Shown piece after piece: positions 16,940 to 25,290 of a stretch of 64,000 nucleotides of DNA. The stretch spans positions 558,001 to 622,000 of the forward strand of contig OZ240678.1 in the NCBI GenBank assembly GCA_965198905.1. The letters are read 5' to 3'. The notes beneath the pieces were generated by a model. It saw only the letters and a list, made by a program, of their open reading frames with translations. It was not told the DNA's origin and made no database searches. Numbering within the stretch: the first letter of the stretch is position 1; each line of letters starts with the position of its first letter. The DNA is from CAHJWH01 sp965198905 (GTDB lineage: Bacteria > Pseudomonadota > Alphaproteobacteria > Caulobacterales > Caulobacteraceae). The translations under genes were made by a program, and so were the position numbers.

Positions 16940-17703
16940 CTGGCCCCGGCCAAGCCTTGCTGCAGGCGCTGGCGGAGATCGCCGCCTTCCATCATCTGGC
17001 GTAGCAGGCGGCGCGTGTGCTCGGGCGTGCTGGGCTCGGGTCGCCCCGGAAGGACGGGGGGCGGCTCGAACAGATCACGGTAGAGGCGCGCCAGGCCGTC
17101 CCGGTCGTCGACATCGTACCAGCTCGGCAGCAGCTCGACCGGCAGCCCGATCTCCGCCGCGCCCGCCAGGGTCTGCTCGCCCACGCGCTCGGTGCTCCAG
17201 GCGATGTCCTCGAACAGGCGCCGGTGAGCCGTCTTGAGGCCGAGCACATAGTAGCCGCCGTCGTCGGCGGGGCCGAGCACCGCGCGATCGCCCGGGGCCG
17301 CCAGCGCCTCCACCATCTGGGTGATGACCGCGGTGGGCAGCGTGGGGCTGTCGGCGTTCAAGACGCAGGCCGCGACGTGCCCCCTGGCGAGCAGGGCCTC
17401 GACAGTGGCGAACAGGCACTTGCCGAACTCCCCCTGCCAGGCCTCGATCAGGCCGACATCGTGGGGCAGATGCTCGCGGAAGAAGGGCTCCGAGCCCGGC
17501 GGCCCGAACGCCATGTAGGTGGCCATCGGCGTGCGCCGGGCCGCCGTTGCGATGTTGGCGACGATGTCCTTCAGGAAGGCGGTGTTCAGCTCTCCCGCCT
17601 GCTCGGGCGTGACCAGCGGGGTGAGGCGCGTCTTCGTCCGGCCGGGCGCGGAGGCCTTGGCCATGACGGCGATGGCGCAGGGGAGCGCGGGAGTGGACAG
17701 CAT
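16936..17703 (-). CDS. DUF2064/TIGR04282 family nucleotidyltransferase-like glycosyltransferase
   Basis: This 255-residue protein begins IAVMAKASAPGRTKTRLTP, a nucleotidyltransferase-like start, and has the family signatures VLNADSPTLP, GPADDGGYYVLGL and WSTERVGEQTL. The family is named for arsenosugar loci, where it pairs with a GT2 enzyme, but many members occur in other sugar-modification contexts. Here too it directly precedes and overlaps a GT2 gene. No arsM or arsS gene is visible. Confidence 0.88.
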   Translation of the reverse strand: MLSTPALPCAIAVMAKASAPGRTKTRLTPLVTPEQAGELNTAFLKDIVANIATAARRTPMATYMAFGPPGSEPFFREHLPHDVGLIEAWQGEFGKCLFATVEALLARGHVAACVLNADSPTLPTAVITQMVEALAAPGDRAVLGPADDGGYYVLGLKTAHRRLFEDIAWSTERVGEQTLAGAAEIGLPVELLPSWYDVDDRDGLARLYRDLFEPPPVLPGRPEPSTPEHTRRLLRQMMEGGDLRQRLQQGLAGAR

Positions 17704-17993
17704 CGAGCGTCTCGCCGCGACCCGGAAAGCGAAGGCCAGCCGCCCACGCCAGCGTCATAGGAAGCCGGGCGTGCAACGGTCAAGGTCCGCTGGGCCGCCG
17801 CGCCGCCCGGCCGCGCTCGCCCCGAAGGCCGACCTCGTCGCACCTCCCTCTGCGAACAGGATGTTCACCGGCGGGGCCGAGCGCTATCAGGGGTCGCAGA
17901 TGCCCGAGCTTCCGACACGCTGCGATCACCGCCGAGACTGGAGCCGCCGCCGGCTCCACGCGCCTCGGCCGTCCCGCCGCGCCTGACGCCGCC
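17704..17993. other. divergent intergenic region
   Basis: I see no gene in this 290-base gap between the minus-strand glycosyltransferase operon and the plus-strand membrane protein. It should hold two divergent promoters, but none is clear by eye. Confidence 0.4.
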
Positions 17994-20030
17994 ATGGCCT
18001 CGCCTCCGATCGTCCTGCTCGCGGCTCTGGGCGCCATCCTCTACTTTTCCTGTCTCGGACTGGCGCTGACGCGGTGGCTGCGCTTCACCTGGCCCCCCGC
18101 CGCCAGCCTCGCCCCCGCGCTGGGATGGGGCGTGGCCACCGCCGTCGGTTTCGCCATCCAGACTCTCATAGGCTTCACCCAGGCCTCCACCGCCGTTCTC
18201 GCGCTCCTCGCCCTGGTCGCCAGCGGGGTGGTGCTCGCACGCTCACGGGGCGCTACGAGCGCGCTTTCGGCGCCGCTGCCGGCCTGGGCCTACGGTTTGG
18301 CCGGGGCGGTCGCCCTGATCCCGCTCATCGCCCTCCTGCCCAAGCACGCCGACGGCGGCGTGATCCTCGGCACGGTGTCGTCGGACCACTCCAAGATCGC
18401 CATGGTCGACGAGATGACGCGGCTGGGACTGCCGGTCGGCAACCCGTTCTTCGGGATGCACGGTGCGCGCTCGACGCTCTCCTACTACTACCTCTGGCAC
18501 TTCGGTGCAGCGCAGCTCTCGATCCTGACGCGGATTTCGGGCTGGGAAGCCGACGCGGCGATGACCGGGTTCACCGCCTACTCTTCGATCCTGCTGATGA
18601 TGGGCGTCGCCAGCCGCCTCGGCGACCCGCGCTCGCCGGACGGGACGGCGGGACGGGCTCGCCCCCGGGCGGCGATGGTGTGGGTCGCCCTGTTCAGTCT
18701 CACCGGAACGCTGGGTCCAGTGCTCAAGCTGGTGCTCGGCCCCAAGCTCGTGGGGCGGCTGATCACGCAGAACTACGCCGGCCTTGCTGGCTGGATGGTG
18801 CAGGCGAGCTGGGTGCCGCAGCATCTGGCCTCAGCCTGCTGCGTGGTGGTGGCGGCCCTGCTGCTCGCCGACCTGATGCAGAGGCGAAGCGTCGGCGCGG
18901 TGCTGATGCTGGGGACCACGGTTGCGGCGGCGTTCGGCTGTTCGGCCTGGATCGGCGGGGTGGGCTTCGCGCTCGCCGCGCTAGGCATCGGGATCGTCGG
19001 GCTGGTCTACGCCCGGGGCGCGCACAAGCTCGTCTTCCTCTTCAGCGCCGTGGCCGCGGCGGTGGTGGCGATCGTGCTCGCCCTGCCGTTCCTGCACGGC
19101 GAGTTCGGGACGCTCGCCAACCGGCATGGCGGCCCCCCCATCGGCTTCCACCCCTACGAGGTGCTGGGAGACGCCATCCCCTCGGGCGTGCGCCGCGCGC
19201 TCGACTTTCCGGCCTACTGGCTAGTCCTGCTCCCCATCGACCTGCCGGCGATCTATCCGGTGGGAATGGTCGCCCTGGCCCTCTACGTGGTTGGCGGCTT
19301 AAAGCGACGTGAAGCGGCTCCCCACGTGGTGAGCCTTGCGGTCCTGACCGTCTCGGGGCTCTGCATCACCTGGCTGCTGGCCAGCACCATCGCCAATAAC
19401 GACCTGGGATGGCGTGCGATCCTGCCGGGGGTCATGGTGCTGACCCCCTTCGCCGCCGCCAGTCTGGCGCGCTGGATCGGAGCGCGGGCCTACGTCCCCG
19501 CCGCCCTGGCCTTCCTCCTGTTCGCCGTCAGCGTTCCGGACCCGCTGGTGTTCGGCGACCTCAAGGGCAAGCCGACGGAGAACGCGCCCGATTTCGCCGC
19601 CTCCCCCGCCCTCTGGTCGGCGGTGCGGCGATATGCGGGCCCGAGCGACCGCGTCGCCAACAACCCGCTGTTCCTGGACGACCTGACCGACTGGCCAGTC
19701 AATCCCTCCTGGGCGATGCTGTCGAACCGCGCCTCGTGCTGGTCGGGATGGGAGACGGGCCGCGCCTATGTGGACCTGTCCAAGGACCGCATCGCCGCCA
19801 TTGACGCCCAGTTCATCAAGGTGTTCGACGGCAAGGGCGACGCCGACGACATCCGCCAGATGGCGCAGGACTATGGCTGCAAGGTCGTGGTGGTCGACGC
19901 CAATGACGGCGCCTGGGACAAAGACCCCTTCGCAAACAGCCCCTACTACCGCCTGGTCGACGAACGGGAGGACGAGTGGCGGATATACAAGGCGACTGCT
20001 CCCCTTCCCGCCCCCCCAGGAGCGCGCTAG
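17994..20030 (+). CDS. polytopic membrane protein, GT-C-like
   Basis: This 678-residue protein has roughly a dozen hydrophobic helices up to about residue 510, then a soluble C-terminal domain of about 160 residues. The first large periplasmic loop contains SSDHSKIAMVDEMTRLGLPVGNPFF and a YYYLWHF segment; an acidic residue in the first loop followed by such a block is the layout of GT-C transferases that use lipid-linked sugars. I infer a glycosyl- or mannosyltransferase-type function but cannot name a family. The neighbouring GT2 enzyme could supply a polyprenyl-phosphate sugar donor. Confidence 0.75.
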   Translation: MASPPIVLLAALGAILYFSCLGLALTRWLRFTWPPAASLAPALGWGVATAVGFAIQTLIGFTQASTAVLALLALVASGVVLARSRGATSALSAPLPAWAYGLAGAVALIPLIALLPKHADGGVILGTVSSDHSKIAMVDEMTRLGLPVGNPFFGMHGARSTLSYYYLWHFGAAQLSILTRISGWEADAAMTGFTAYSSILLMMGVASRLGDPRSPDGTAGRARPRAAMVWVALFSLTGTLGPVLKLVLGPKLVGRLITQNYAGLAGWMVQASWVPQHLASACCVVVAALLLADLMQRRSVGAVLMLGTTVAAAFGCSAWIGGVGFALAALGIGIVGLVYARGAHKLVFLFSAVAAAVVAIVLALPFLHGEFGTLANRHGGPPIGFHPYEVLGDAIPSGVRRALDFPAYWLVLLPIDLPAIYPVGMVALALYVVGGLKRREAAPHVVSLAVLTVSGLCITWLLASTIANNDLGWRAILPGVMVLTPFAAASLARWIGARAYVPAALAFLLFAVSVPDPLVFGDLKGKPTENAPDFAASPALWSAVRRYAGPSDRVANNPLFLDDLTDWPVNPSWAMLSNRASCWSGWETGRAYVDLSKDRIAAIDAQFIKVFDGKGDADDIRQMAQDYGCKVVVVDANDGAWDKDPFANSPYYRLVDEREDEWRIYKATAPLPAPPGAR

Positions 20031-20058
20031 CGGAACGCCGCCCCCTCGCTCGCCTGGA

Positions 20059-20532
20059 TCAGTATTTCCGGTCGACGCCCAGGCGGATCGACTCGTCCGG
20101 CTTCAGGAAAGCACCGCCGGCGCCGGTGAAGGTCGGCAGCTTCTGAAGGTCCTCGGCGTCCAGGTCGATGATCTTCAAGTAGGGTCCGACCAGATCGACA
20201 TCATCGAGGTCCGGTGCGATCGTGCGGGCGCCGATCCCGAAGACCCCGCCATAACGAAACACCAGCGACAGGTCGTCGTCGCCGGACCTGAACACCCCCA
20301 CCACGGTCCCGAGCTGCCTCAGGCGACTGCCCGCCTGAATGACGTGCTCCCCTTTAAGGGACCCCACCCGCACGGGCTGCGGAAAGCGCATCTCCTGCCG
20401 CTGCTTGAGGCTCAGGTTCGGATCGGGCGGCCCATCACCGATCTGCGCCCAGCAGACCGAAGACAGCGCGCCCGCCGCCAGGCAGGAGGCGAACAGAACC
20501 TTGGCGCGCGCCGTAAGCTTATGGATCAACAT
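20059..20532 (-). CDS. exported protein of unknown function
   Basis: This 157-residue protein has a signal peptide (ending SSVCWA at about residue 29) and a mature domain that mentions QPVRVGSLKGEHVI, QLGTVVGVFRSGDDDLSLVFRYGG and DLVGPYLKIIDLD. The beta-rich pattern resembles PRC-barrel-like or small beta-domain proteins, but I do not recognise a named family. I chose the ATG at 20532 because AGGA lies seven bases upstream; a TTG one codon before it is less likely. It is convergent with the membrane protein gene. Confidence 0.6.
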   Translation of the reverse strand: MLIHKLTARAKVLFASCLAAGALSSVCWAQIGDGPPDPNLSLKQRQEMRFPQPVRVGSLKGEHVIQAGSRLRQLGTVVGVFRSGDDDLSLVFRYGGVFGIGARTIAPDLDDVDLVGPYLKIIDLDAEDLQKLPTFTGAGGAFLKPDESIRLGVDRKY

Positions 20533-20579
20533 CAAGCGATCCTTTGATCACGGGCGGCTATGCCGAGGGTCTTCCCGCT

Positions 20580-21635
20580 CTACAGGCTCCACCTCAAACC
20601 GCATCCCTGGCAAGGCTTGGGGGGTGCGTCGCTGGTCAGGCTCTGGCGGAAGGCCTGATAGGCCGGACCATTCCAGATTTCGCGCAGGGTCTGCTGGGTC
20701 GCGTCGCCCAGGGTGTAGTTCTCGTAGCCCCGCGCCGAGAAAGGCGCGATGCAGCACGGCAGGGCGCGGCCGTGGGCGGTGAAATACATCAGCGACCAGG
20801 GCCTGCGGCACATGGAGCCCGCCGATCCAGCCGAGGGCTTCTTCAGGCTCTCCCCCGCATCGGTCGCGCCCGACGCGTCCAGGGTGACGCCGAGTTGGCG
20901 CCCTAATGCCTGGGCGGCGTCGATGGCGGACTGTTCGTCCGCCTGGCTCTGCTCGAACAGCGAGTTGTCGGCGCGGGCCATGCCGAAGCCGTCGTCGTCG
21001 AACACCAGCCGCTGCAGGTGGACTTCACGAACGCCCATGGAGTCGGCCAGGCGGACGAACTCCGGCAGCTCCTGCACCGTCTCCTTCATGCCGGTGAGCC
21101 ACAGCGACACCCGCGGCGTCGAGGCGTCGTGTTCGAGCTGGTACTGGGTGAACTTGCGCACATCGCGCACGATCCGACCGAAGAAGTCCTTGCCCCGCAC
21201 CATCTTGTAGGTCTTGGCGTCCGCCGCATCCAAGGAGACGCGCAGCTCGTCGAGCCCCGTCTCGATCAGCTCCTGGAACTTGGCCGGGCGGAGTAGCGTG
21301 CCGTTGGTGTTGAACAGCACATAGACGCCGCGCGCCTTGAGATAGCGGATCATGCGCGGCAGGTTCTTCACCAGCATGGGCTCGCCCACGCCGTGCAGGA
21401 CGGCCCGGGCGATGTCGGGGACCTGGTCAACGATACGGGTGAACAGCTCCCAGCTCATGTCCGCCGGGGTTTCCAGCTCCTCGAACGTGCGCGGGCAGGT
21501 CTCGCACAGCAGGTTACATCGGTTGGTCACCTCCAGATAGAGGCACACCGGCGGCCGTTCGGCGACGGCGCCGCTGGAAGGGGCCACCTCGAAATAGCGG
21601 CGCGGATCGTTCAGCGTCGGGGCGAGCGTGGTCAT
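20580..21635 (-). CDS. radical SAM protein with SPASM-type C-terminus
   Basis: This 351-residue protein carries the radical SAM cluster motif C40-x3-C44-x2-C47 within LEVTNRCNLLCETCP. Further motifs are the GVGEPML glycine-rich SAM-binding turn, NTNGTLL and the LRVSLDAAD strand. C-terminal cysteines (SMCRRP, LPCCIAPFS, PCQGCG) fit a SPASM auxiliary-cluster domain, as found in peptide- or protein-modifying enzymes. No small precursor peptide gene is obvious beside it. It sits 82 bases downstream of the nucleoside phosphorylase gene and 44 bases upstream of the exported-protein gene, so these may be one unit. Confidence 0.9.
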   Translation of the reverse strand: MTTLAPTLNDPRRYFEVAPSSGAVAERPPVCLYLEVTNRCNLLCETCPRTFEELETPADMSWELFTRIVDQVPDIARAVLHGVGEPMLVKNLPRMIRYLKARGVYVLFNTNGTLLRPAKFQELIETGLDELRVSLDAADAKTYKMVRGKDFFGRIVRDVRKFTQYQLEHDASTPRVSLWLTGMKETVQELPEFVRLADSMGVREVHLQRLVFDDDGFGMARADNSLFEQSQADEQSAIDAAQALGRQLGVTLDASGATDAGESLKKPSAGSAGSMCRRPWSLMYFTAHGRALPCCIAPFSARGYENYTLGDATQQTLREIWNGPAYQAFRQSLTSDAPPKPCQGCGLRWSL

Positions 21636-21717
21636 TCACAGGCTCCTTGAGCGGCGGGAGAGGTCGGAGCGGCGAAAGCGCACGATGGGCGACAGGTTGT
21701 ATATGGGGACGACATCG

Positions 21718-22680
21718 CTACTCACCTACGACGCGGGCTTCGGCGGCGTGGGCGCGCAGGCCCTCTGCGGCGACAGGCGTCGCCTCCCAGGAGGCCGCCG
21801 CAGCCGCGATCAGCTTCAGCGCCGCCTCGGCGCCTTCGGCGGCGCCCTTGATGAAATCGCCGGGCTCGCAATTCAGTCGGTTGGTCACCTGCGCCAAGCA
21901 CAGGACCGGCTTGGCCTGGGCGGCCGCGAAGGCGTAGAGGCCGGCCGCTTCCATCTCCACCGTCAGCAGGCCTTCGCTCCGGCGTTTGGCCACCTTGGCT
22001 TCGGTCTCGCGGAACGGGGCGTCGGTAGTCCAGCTGGCCCCGACGTGGAGGGGCACGCCCGTCTGCATGAGCGAAGGAAGCACCCGGTTCAGAAGCCGTC
22101 CGTCCGCCTCGGCGAAACGCGTCGGCGGCAGGTAGTGGTAGCTCGTCCCCTCGTCGCGCAGCGCCCGGTCGATCACCACGAAATAAGGGGGCGGTCCAAG
22201 GTCGGTGACCTGTCCTGCCGAGCTTAGGCTGATGAGGAAGCGGCAGCCTGACGCAAAGAGCTGCTCGGCCAGCAGGACCGAAAAGGCCGCGCCCACCGCG
22301 CGCCCGATGATCCCGAAGTCTCCGTCCCGGCCCTGGCGAAGGGCCAGGCGGGTGTGGAAACAACCCCAGGTCTCGTCGTCCTTCAGTTCGCCCCGGTGGT
22401 GCAGGTGCCGCTCCAAGTCCCCGTCGGGATCCAGCACGCAGATTCCCGGCACCTCGCCCTGAACCAAGCCCTTACGCTGCCGCGCCAGGCTGAGCATCGC
22501 CTTGGCGGTGAACATGGACGGTGAGTCGGGGTCGTCGTGCTCCAGGATCGGCGCAGGCCGCAAAGGCTCTACGCTCCCGGCCTGGGGCTCGGAGCGCTCG
22601 GCCTCTCCGGCGCGGAACACCAGGTTGCGCTCCACGACGCCGGTTCGAGAGGCTGCGGCCCGATCACCGTTCAAGGACAT
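21718..22680 (-). CDS. nucleoside phosphorylase superfamily protein
   Basis: This 320-residue protein belongs to the PNP/UDP phosphorylase superfamily: ICVLDPDGDL at the start of the core, LISLSSAGQVTDL, DEGTSYHYLPP, WTTDAPFRET and the LTVEMEAAGLYAFA purine-phosphorylase signature. It is longer than ordinary nucleoside phosphorylases because of an N-terminal extension of roughly 60 residues with the pattern LRPAPILEHDDPDSPSMF. Base and substrate are not evident. The ATG at 22680 is the first one in a protein-like region; an internal Met at the start of the core is another option. A radical SAM gene follows. Confidence 0.85.
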   Translation of the reverse strand: MSLNGDRAAASRTGVVERNLVFRAGEAERSEPQAGSVEPLRPAPILEHDDPDSPSMFTAKAMLSLARQRKGLVQGEVPGICVLDPDGDLERHLHHRGELKDDETWGCFHTRLALRQGRDGDFGIIGRAVGAAFSVLLAEQLFASGCRFLISLSSAGQVTDLGPPPYFVVIDRALRDEGTSYHYLPPTRFAEADGRLLNRVLPSLMQTGVPLHVGASWTTDAPFRETEAKVAKRRSEGLLTVEMEAAGLYAFAAAQAKPVLCLAQVTNRLNCEPGDFIKGAAEGAEAALKLIAAAAASWEATPVAAEGLRAHAAEARVVGE

Positions 22681-22712
22681 CTTGGTATGCAATCGCCTCA
22701 ACCTCTCCGTTC

Positions 22713-22740
22713 GACCGCAGCGCGCCGGCGCGCTGCGGTC
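22713..22740. repeat. 28-bp perfect palindrome upstream of the phosphorylase gene
   Basis: The half-site GACCGCAGCGCGCC is followed immediately by its exact complement, so the whole 28 bp is self-complementary with no loop. It lies 33 bases upstream of the nucleoside phosphorylase start codon, in its leader or promoter. It could be an operator for a dimeric regulator or a cruciform/hairpin site. Confidence 0.85.
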
Positions 22741-23150
22741 ACCCCTGCAAACGCGATGCTCATCCTGTCCGAAGCGGAGCTGTCTGATATTCGCGTTGTA
22801 ATGCATCAAGCCGGCCGTTTTGAAAACGACGCTGACGACCAAAGGCCGTGCGGCCTTTCACCAGCCTGTCACGGGATTGCCATTTCTTCAGTTGTCTTGC
22901 CGCCGCGTCTTTCAAGCCGTCCATAATGCGTTGGCATGCCTGCTGTGAATGCTAACGTCGTCCAATACGGTAACTGAACAGGTGGACGACGGAAGGCATG
23001 AAAGGATCCGGCGCTTTGAAATTCGGCCTTCTGATTAAACCTGCAGCGGCGGGACGGCGGAACATCAAAAGCGAAACGGTTGGGCTCGGCCAGGACGCAG
23101 AGTCCGGCGTCGCGGAAGACGTCGGTCAGCGCTCAGCCGCTGGGAGCGCG
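22741..23150. other. divergent intergenic region
   Basis: This stretch separates the minus-strand phosphorylase gene and the plus-strand cytochrome gene. A seven-base-arm hairpin AAAGGCCGTGCGGCCTTT lies at 22841-22858. A short frame at 22756-22926 reads MLILSEAELSDIRVVMHQAG but has no ribosome-binding site, so I do not call it a gene. In-frame starts of the cytochrome gene also extend back to 22998. Confidence 0.5.
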
Positions 23151-23783
23151 ATGGCGGCTACCGTTCCAGACCTCCGCCGGCCCCGGCTTCATCCTTTCGC
23201 CGTTCGGGTGATGCACTGGCTGAACGCATTCGCCATGATCGTCATGTTCACCTCGGGATGGGGCATCTACGACGACGACGCCATCTTTGGCTGGCTGTAT
23301 TTCCCGGACTGGCTCAGGCTCGGGGGTTGGGCCGCCACCAGTCTGCTCTGGCACTTCGCGGCGATGTGGCTGCTAGGCGTGAACGGACTGCTGTATCTGA
23401 TCTATGGCGCGACGACGGGACGGTTCCGGCGCAAGCTGCTTCCGATCCGCTCGAGCGAGCTATTGGAGACGATCGGCGAGACGCTGCGCCTGCACTTGGC
23501 CCACGAGGACCTGACCCGCTACAACGCCGTCCAGAAGCTGCTCTACATCATCGTCATGCTGGCGGGGGTGTCGCAGGTGGTGACCGGCGTCGCGATCTGG
23601 AAGCCGGTCCAGTTCTCCTGGCTGACCGCTTTGTTCGGCGGCTTCCAGGGCGCGCGCCTGGCGCACTTCATCGGCATGGCGGTGATCGTCGGCTTCCTGG
23701 TCGTGCACGTCCTGCTCGCGCTCGCCGTCCCGAAGACCTTGTGGGCGATGCTGACCGGGGGCCCCAGGGTGGAGAAGGCATGA
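23151..23783 (+). CDS. cytochrome b561-like membrane subunit
   Basis: This 210-residue protein has four predicted membrane helices and the pattern of b-type cytochromes that serve molybdoenzymes: HPFAVRVMHWLNAFAM (first haem His pair), LWHFAAMWLLGV, KLLYIIVMLAGVSQV and LAHFIGMAVIVGFLVVHVLLA. It should transfer electrons from the quinol pool to the partner oxidoreductase encoded by the next gene, whose start it overlaps. I chose the ATG at 23151 (GGGAG five bases upstream); a start at 22998 is possible but its extension is not protein-like. Confidence 0.85.
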   Translation: MAATVPDLRRPRLHPFAVRVMHWLNAFAMIVMFTSGWGIYDDDAIFGWLYFPDWLRLGGWAATSLLWHFAAMWLLGVNGLLYLIYGATTGRFRRKLLPIRSSELLETIGETLRLHLAHEDLTRYNAVQKLLYIIVMLAGVSQVVTGVAIWKPVQFSWLTALFGGFQGARLAHFIGMAVIVGFLVVHVLLALAVPKTLWAMLTGGPRVEKA

Positions 23784-24553
23784 ACTCGCTCCACAGGCCC
23801 GCAACGCCGCCTGATGCCGGCATACTCGACAATCATCGCCCGCGTGTCCGCGAGGTGGAGCGCAGGCTCATGCTTCGGGGCGGCCTGTCCCTCGGCCTCC
23901 TGACCCTGCTGACCGGCTGCAGCCCCGAAAAGGACCCCGAGATCGACGCCGCCCTGCGCTCGATCTCGGTCTTCAACGACCGGGTCCAGGCGCTGATCTT
24001 CGACCCGAACAAGCTGGCCCCGACCTATCCAGCCTCCAAGGTGCTAAAACCGCCCCGCTTCAACGCCTATTACGACATCACCAAGGTCCAGCCTATCGAT
24101 GGCACGCATTGGAAGCTCGAACTCGGCGGCCTGATCGCCGACAAGCGGCCGTGGACCACGCAGACGATCGCCGCCCTGCCGCAGCGGGAGATCATCATCC
24201 GCCATATCTGTGTGGAGGGCTGGGACTATATCGGGCAGTGGTCTGGCGTGCCGCTCGGGAGCTTCCTGCGCCGCATCGGCGCAGACTTGAAAGCCAAGTA
24301 TGTCGCGTTCCAGACCGCCGACAACTATCCGAGCAGTATCGACATGGCTACCGCGCTGCACCCGCAAACCCTGCTGGCCACGAACTATGCAGGCGCGCCG
24401 ATCACCGACCCTTTCGGCTATCCGTTGAGATTGAGAACGTCCACCAAGCTCGGCTTCAAGAACCCCAAATGGATCACGTCAATGGAGGTGACCAACACTT
24501 TTCCCGGCGGATACTGGGAAAAGCAGGGGTTCAACTGGTTCAGCGGGCTCTAA
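23780..24553 (+). CDS. molybdopterin-dependent oxidoreductase, Tat lipoprotein form
   Basis: This 257-residue protein has a sulfite-oxidase-type molybdopterin domain. The molybdenum ligand Cys is in RHICVEGWDYIGQW; the WKLELGG start and TSTKLGFKNPKWI, ITSMEV and FPGGYWEKQGFNWF segments are typical. The N-terminus holds a twin-arginine motif (RRLMLRGG) and a lipobox (LLTGC), so it is probably exported folded by Tat and then lipid-anchored. Start overlaps the cytochrome stop (ATGA). The pair resembles MsrPQ in layout, but the cytochrome is not MsrQ-like. Confidence 0.88.
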   Translation: MNSLHRPATPPDAGILDNHRPRVREVERRLMLRGGLSLGLLTLLTGCSPEKDPEIDAALRSISVFNDRVQALIFDPNKLAPTYPASKVLKPPRFNAYYDITKVQPIDGTHWKLELGGLIADKRPWTTQTIAALPQREIIIRHICVEGWDYIGQWSGVPLGSFLRRIGADLKAKYVAFQTADNYPSSIDMATALHPQTLLATNYAGAPITDPFGYPLRLRTSTKLGFKNPKWITSMEVTNTFPGGYWEKQGFNWFSGL

Positions 24554-24588
24554 ACCTTGCCCCAAGCGCTGATAAGAGCGTCTGAGAC

Positions 24589-25290
24589 TCAGCGGCTCGG
24601 CCAGATGGAAAGGGTTGTCGCCACCAGCTGCTGAAGGCTTTCGCGTGGAACGCCTGAGCCCGCCTGGACGGCCATGCCCTGCAGGACGGCCATCAGATAG
24701 CGGACCAGGGCGGCTGGCGTCACGTCGCTGGAAAAATCGTTCTCAAGCCGGGCGCGCTCAAACCGGCGCTCAAGCGCCGCTTCGGAGGATGCTCGTCGCG
24801 CCACCACTTCGGACTTGATGGACTCGGCTTCCGCGCCACAGGCCACCGAGCTGATGACGTTCAGACATCCCTTGGGCCCGCAGCTGCTCGTCTGCATGGC
24901 CAGGGCGTTGGTCAGGATGCGCTCGGCCACACCCCGCGCTGTCGGGGCCTCCAGCGCGGCCCGCATGAAGGCGAGCTTTTCGCGCTCGTAGAGGTCCAGC
25001 GCCTTGCGAAACAAGGCCTCCTTGTTGCCGAACGCCGCGTAGAGGCTGGGACGGGTCACGCCCATGGCCTCTGTCAGGTCGCTGAGCGATGTAGCCTCGT
25101 AACCCTTGCTCCAGAACACACCGAGCGCCGCCGCCAGGGCCGCCTCCACGCAGAACTCGCGCGGGCGACCCCGGCAGGCGGTCGTGTCCTTGGCGGTCAC
25201 GTCGCTGACGGTCCCCTCGCTGACGGTCCCGTCGCTGACGCTCGCGTCGCGGCCGATCACGTCGCTGAGGGTTGAGCCCTGGACTTCCAT
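24589..25290 (-). CDS. TetR/AcrR family transcriptional regulator
   Basis: This 233-residue protein has a TetR helix-turn-helix (ALGVFWSKGYEATSLSDLTEAMGVTRPSLYAAFGNKEALF, given here only by its landmarks SLSDLTEAMGV and PSLYAAFGNKE). The ligand domain carries the QTSSCGPKGCLNV Cys pair typical of a TetR subgroup. The first 45 residues are a low-complexity stretch (repeated SDGTVSEGTVSDVT) made by 15-base tandem repeats. I use the ATG at 25290 as start; the frame continues upstream to 25416. It is divergent from the next gene, its likely target. Confidence 0.85.
   Translation of the reverse strand: MEVQGSTLSDVIGRDASVSDGTVSEGTVSDVTAKDTTACRGRPREFCVEAALAAALGVFWSKGYEATSLSDLTEAMGVTRPSLYAAFGNKEALFRKALDLYEREKLAFMRAALEAPTARGVAERILTNALAMQTSSCGPKGCLNVISSVACGAEAESIKSEVVARRASSEAALERRFERARLENDFSSDVTPAALVRYLMAVLQGMAVQAGSGVPRESLQQLVATTLSIWPSR
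25201..25275. repeat. five imperfect 15-bp tandem units in the TetR gene
   Basis: Successive 15-base units begin GTCGCTGACGGTCCC, then CTCGCTGACGGTCCC, GTCGCTGACGCTCGC, and two more diverged ones. The unit length is a multiple of three, so changes in copy number would keep the frame and only alter the N-terminal linker. Confidence 0.75.

Noticed and set aside
16223..21635. Arsenosugar biosynthesis locus
   Set aside because: No ArsM, and the radical SAM protein is not of the ArsS type; the DUF2064/GT2 pair alone is not specific.
20580..22680. HpnH/HpnG hopanoid pair
   Set aside because: The radical SAM protein has a different N-terminus and SPASM-like cysteines, and the phosphorylase is too long and lacks the HpnG pattern; no squalene-hopene cyclase is nearby.
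22756..22926. 57-codon frame with MLILSEAELSDIRVV
   Set aside because: Protein-like opening but no ribosome-binding site and a low-complexity end.
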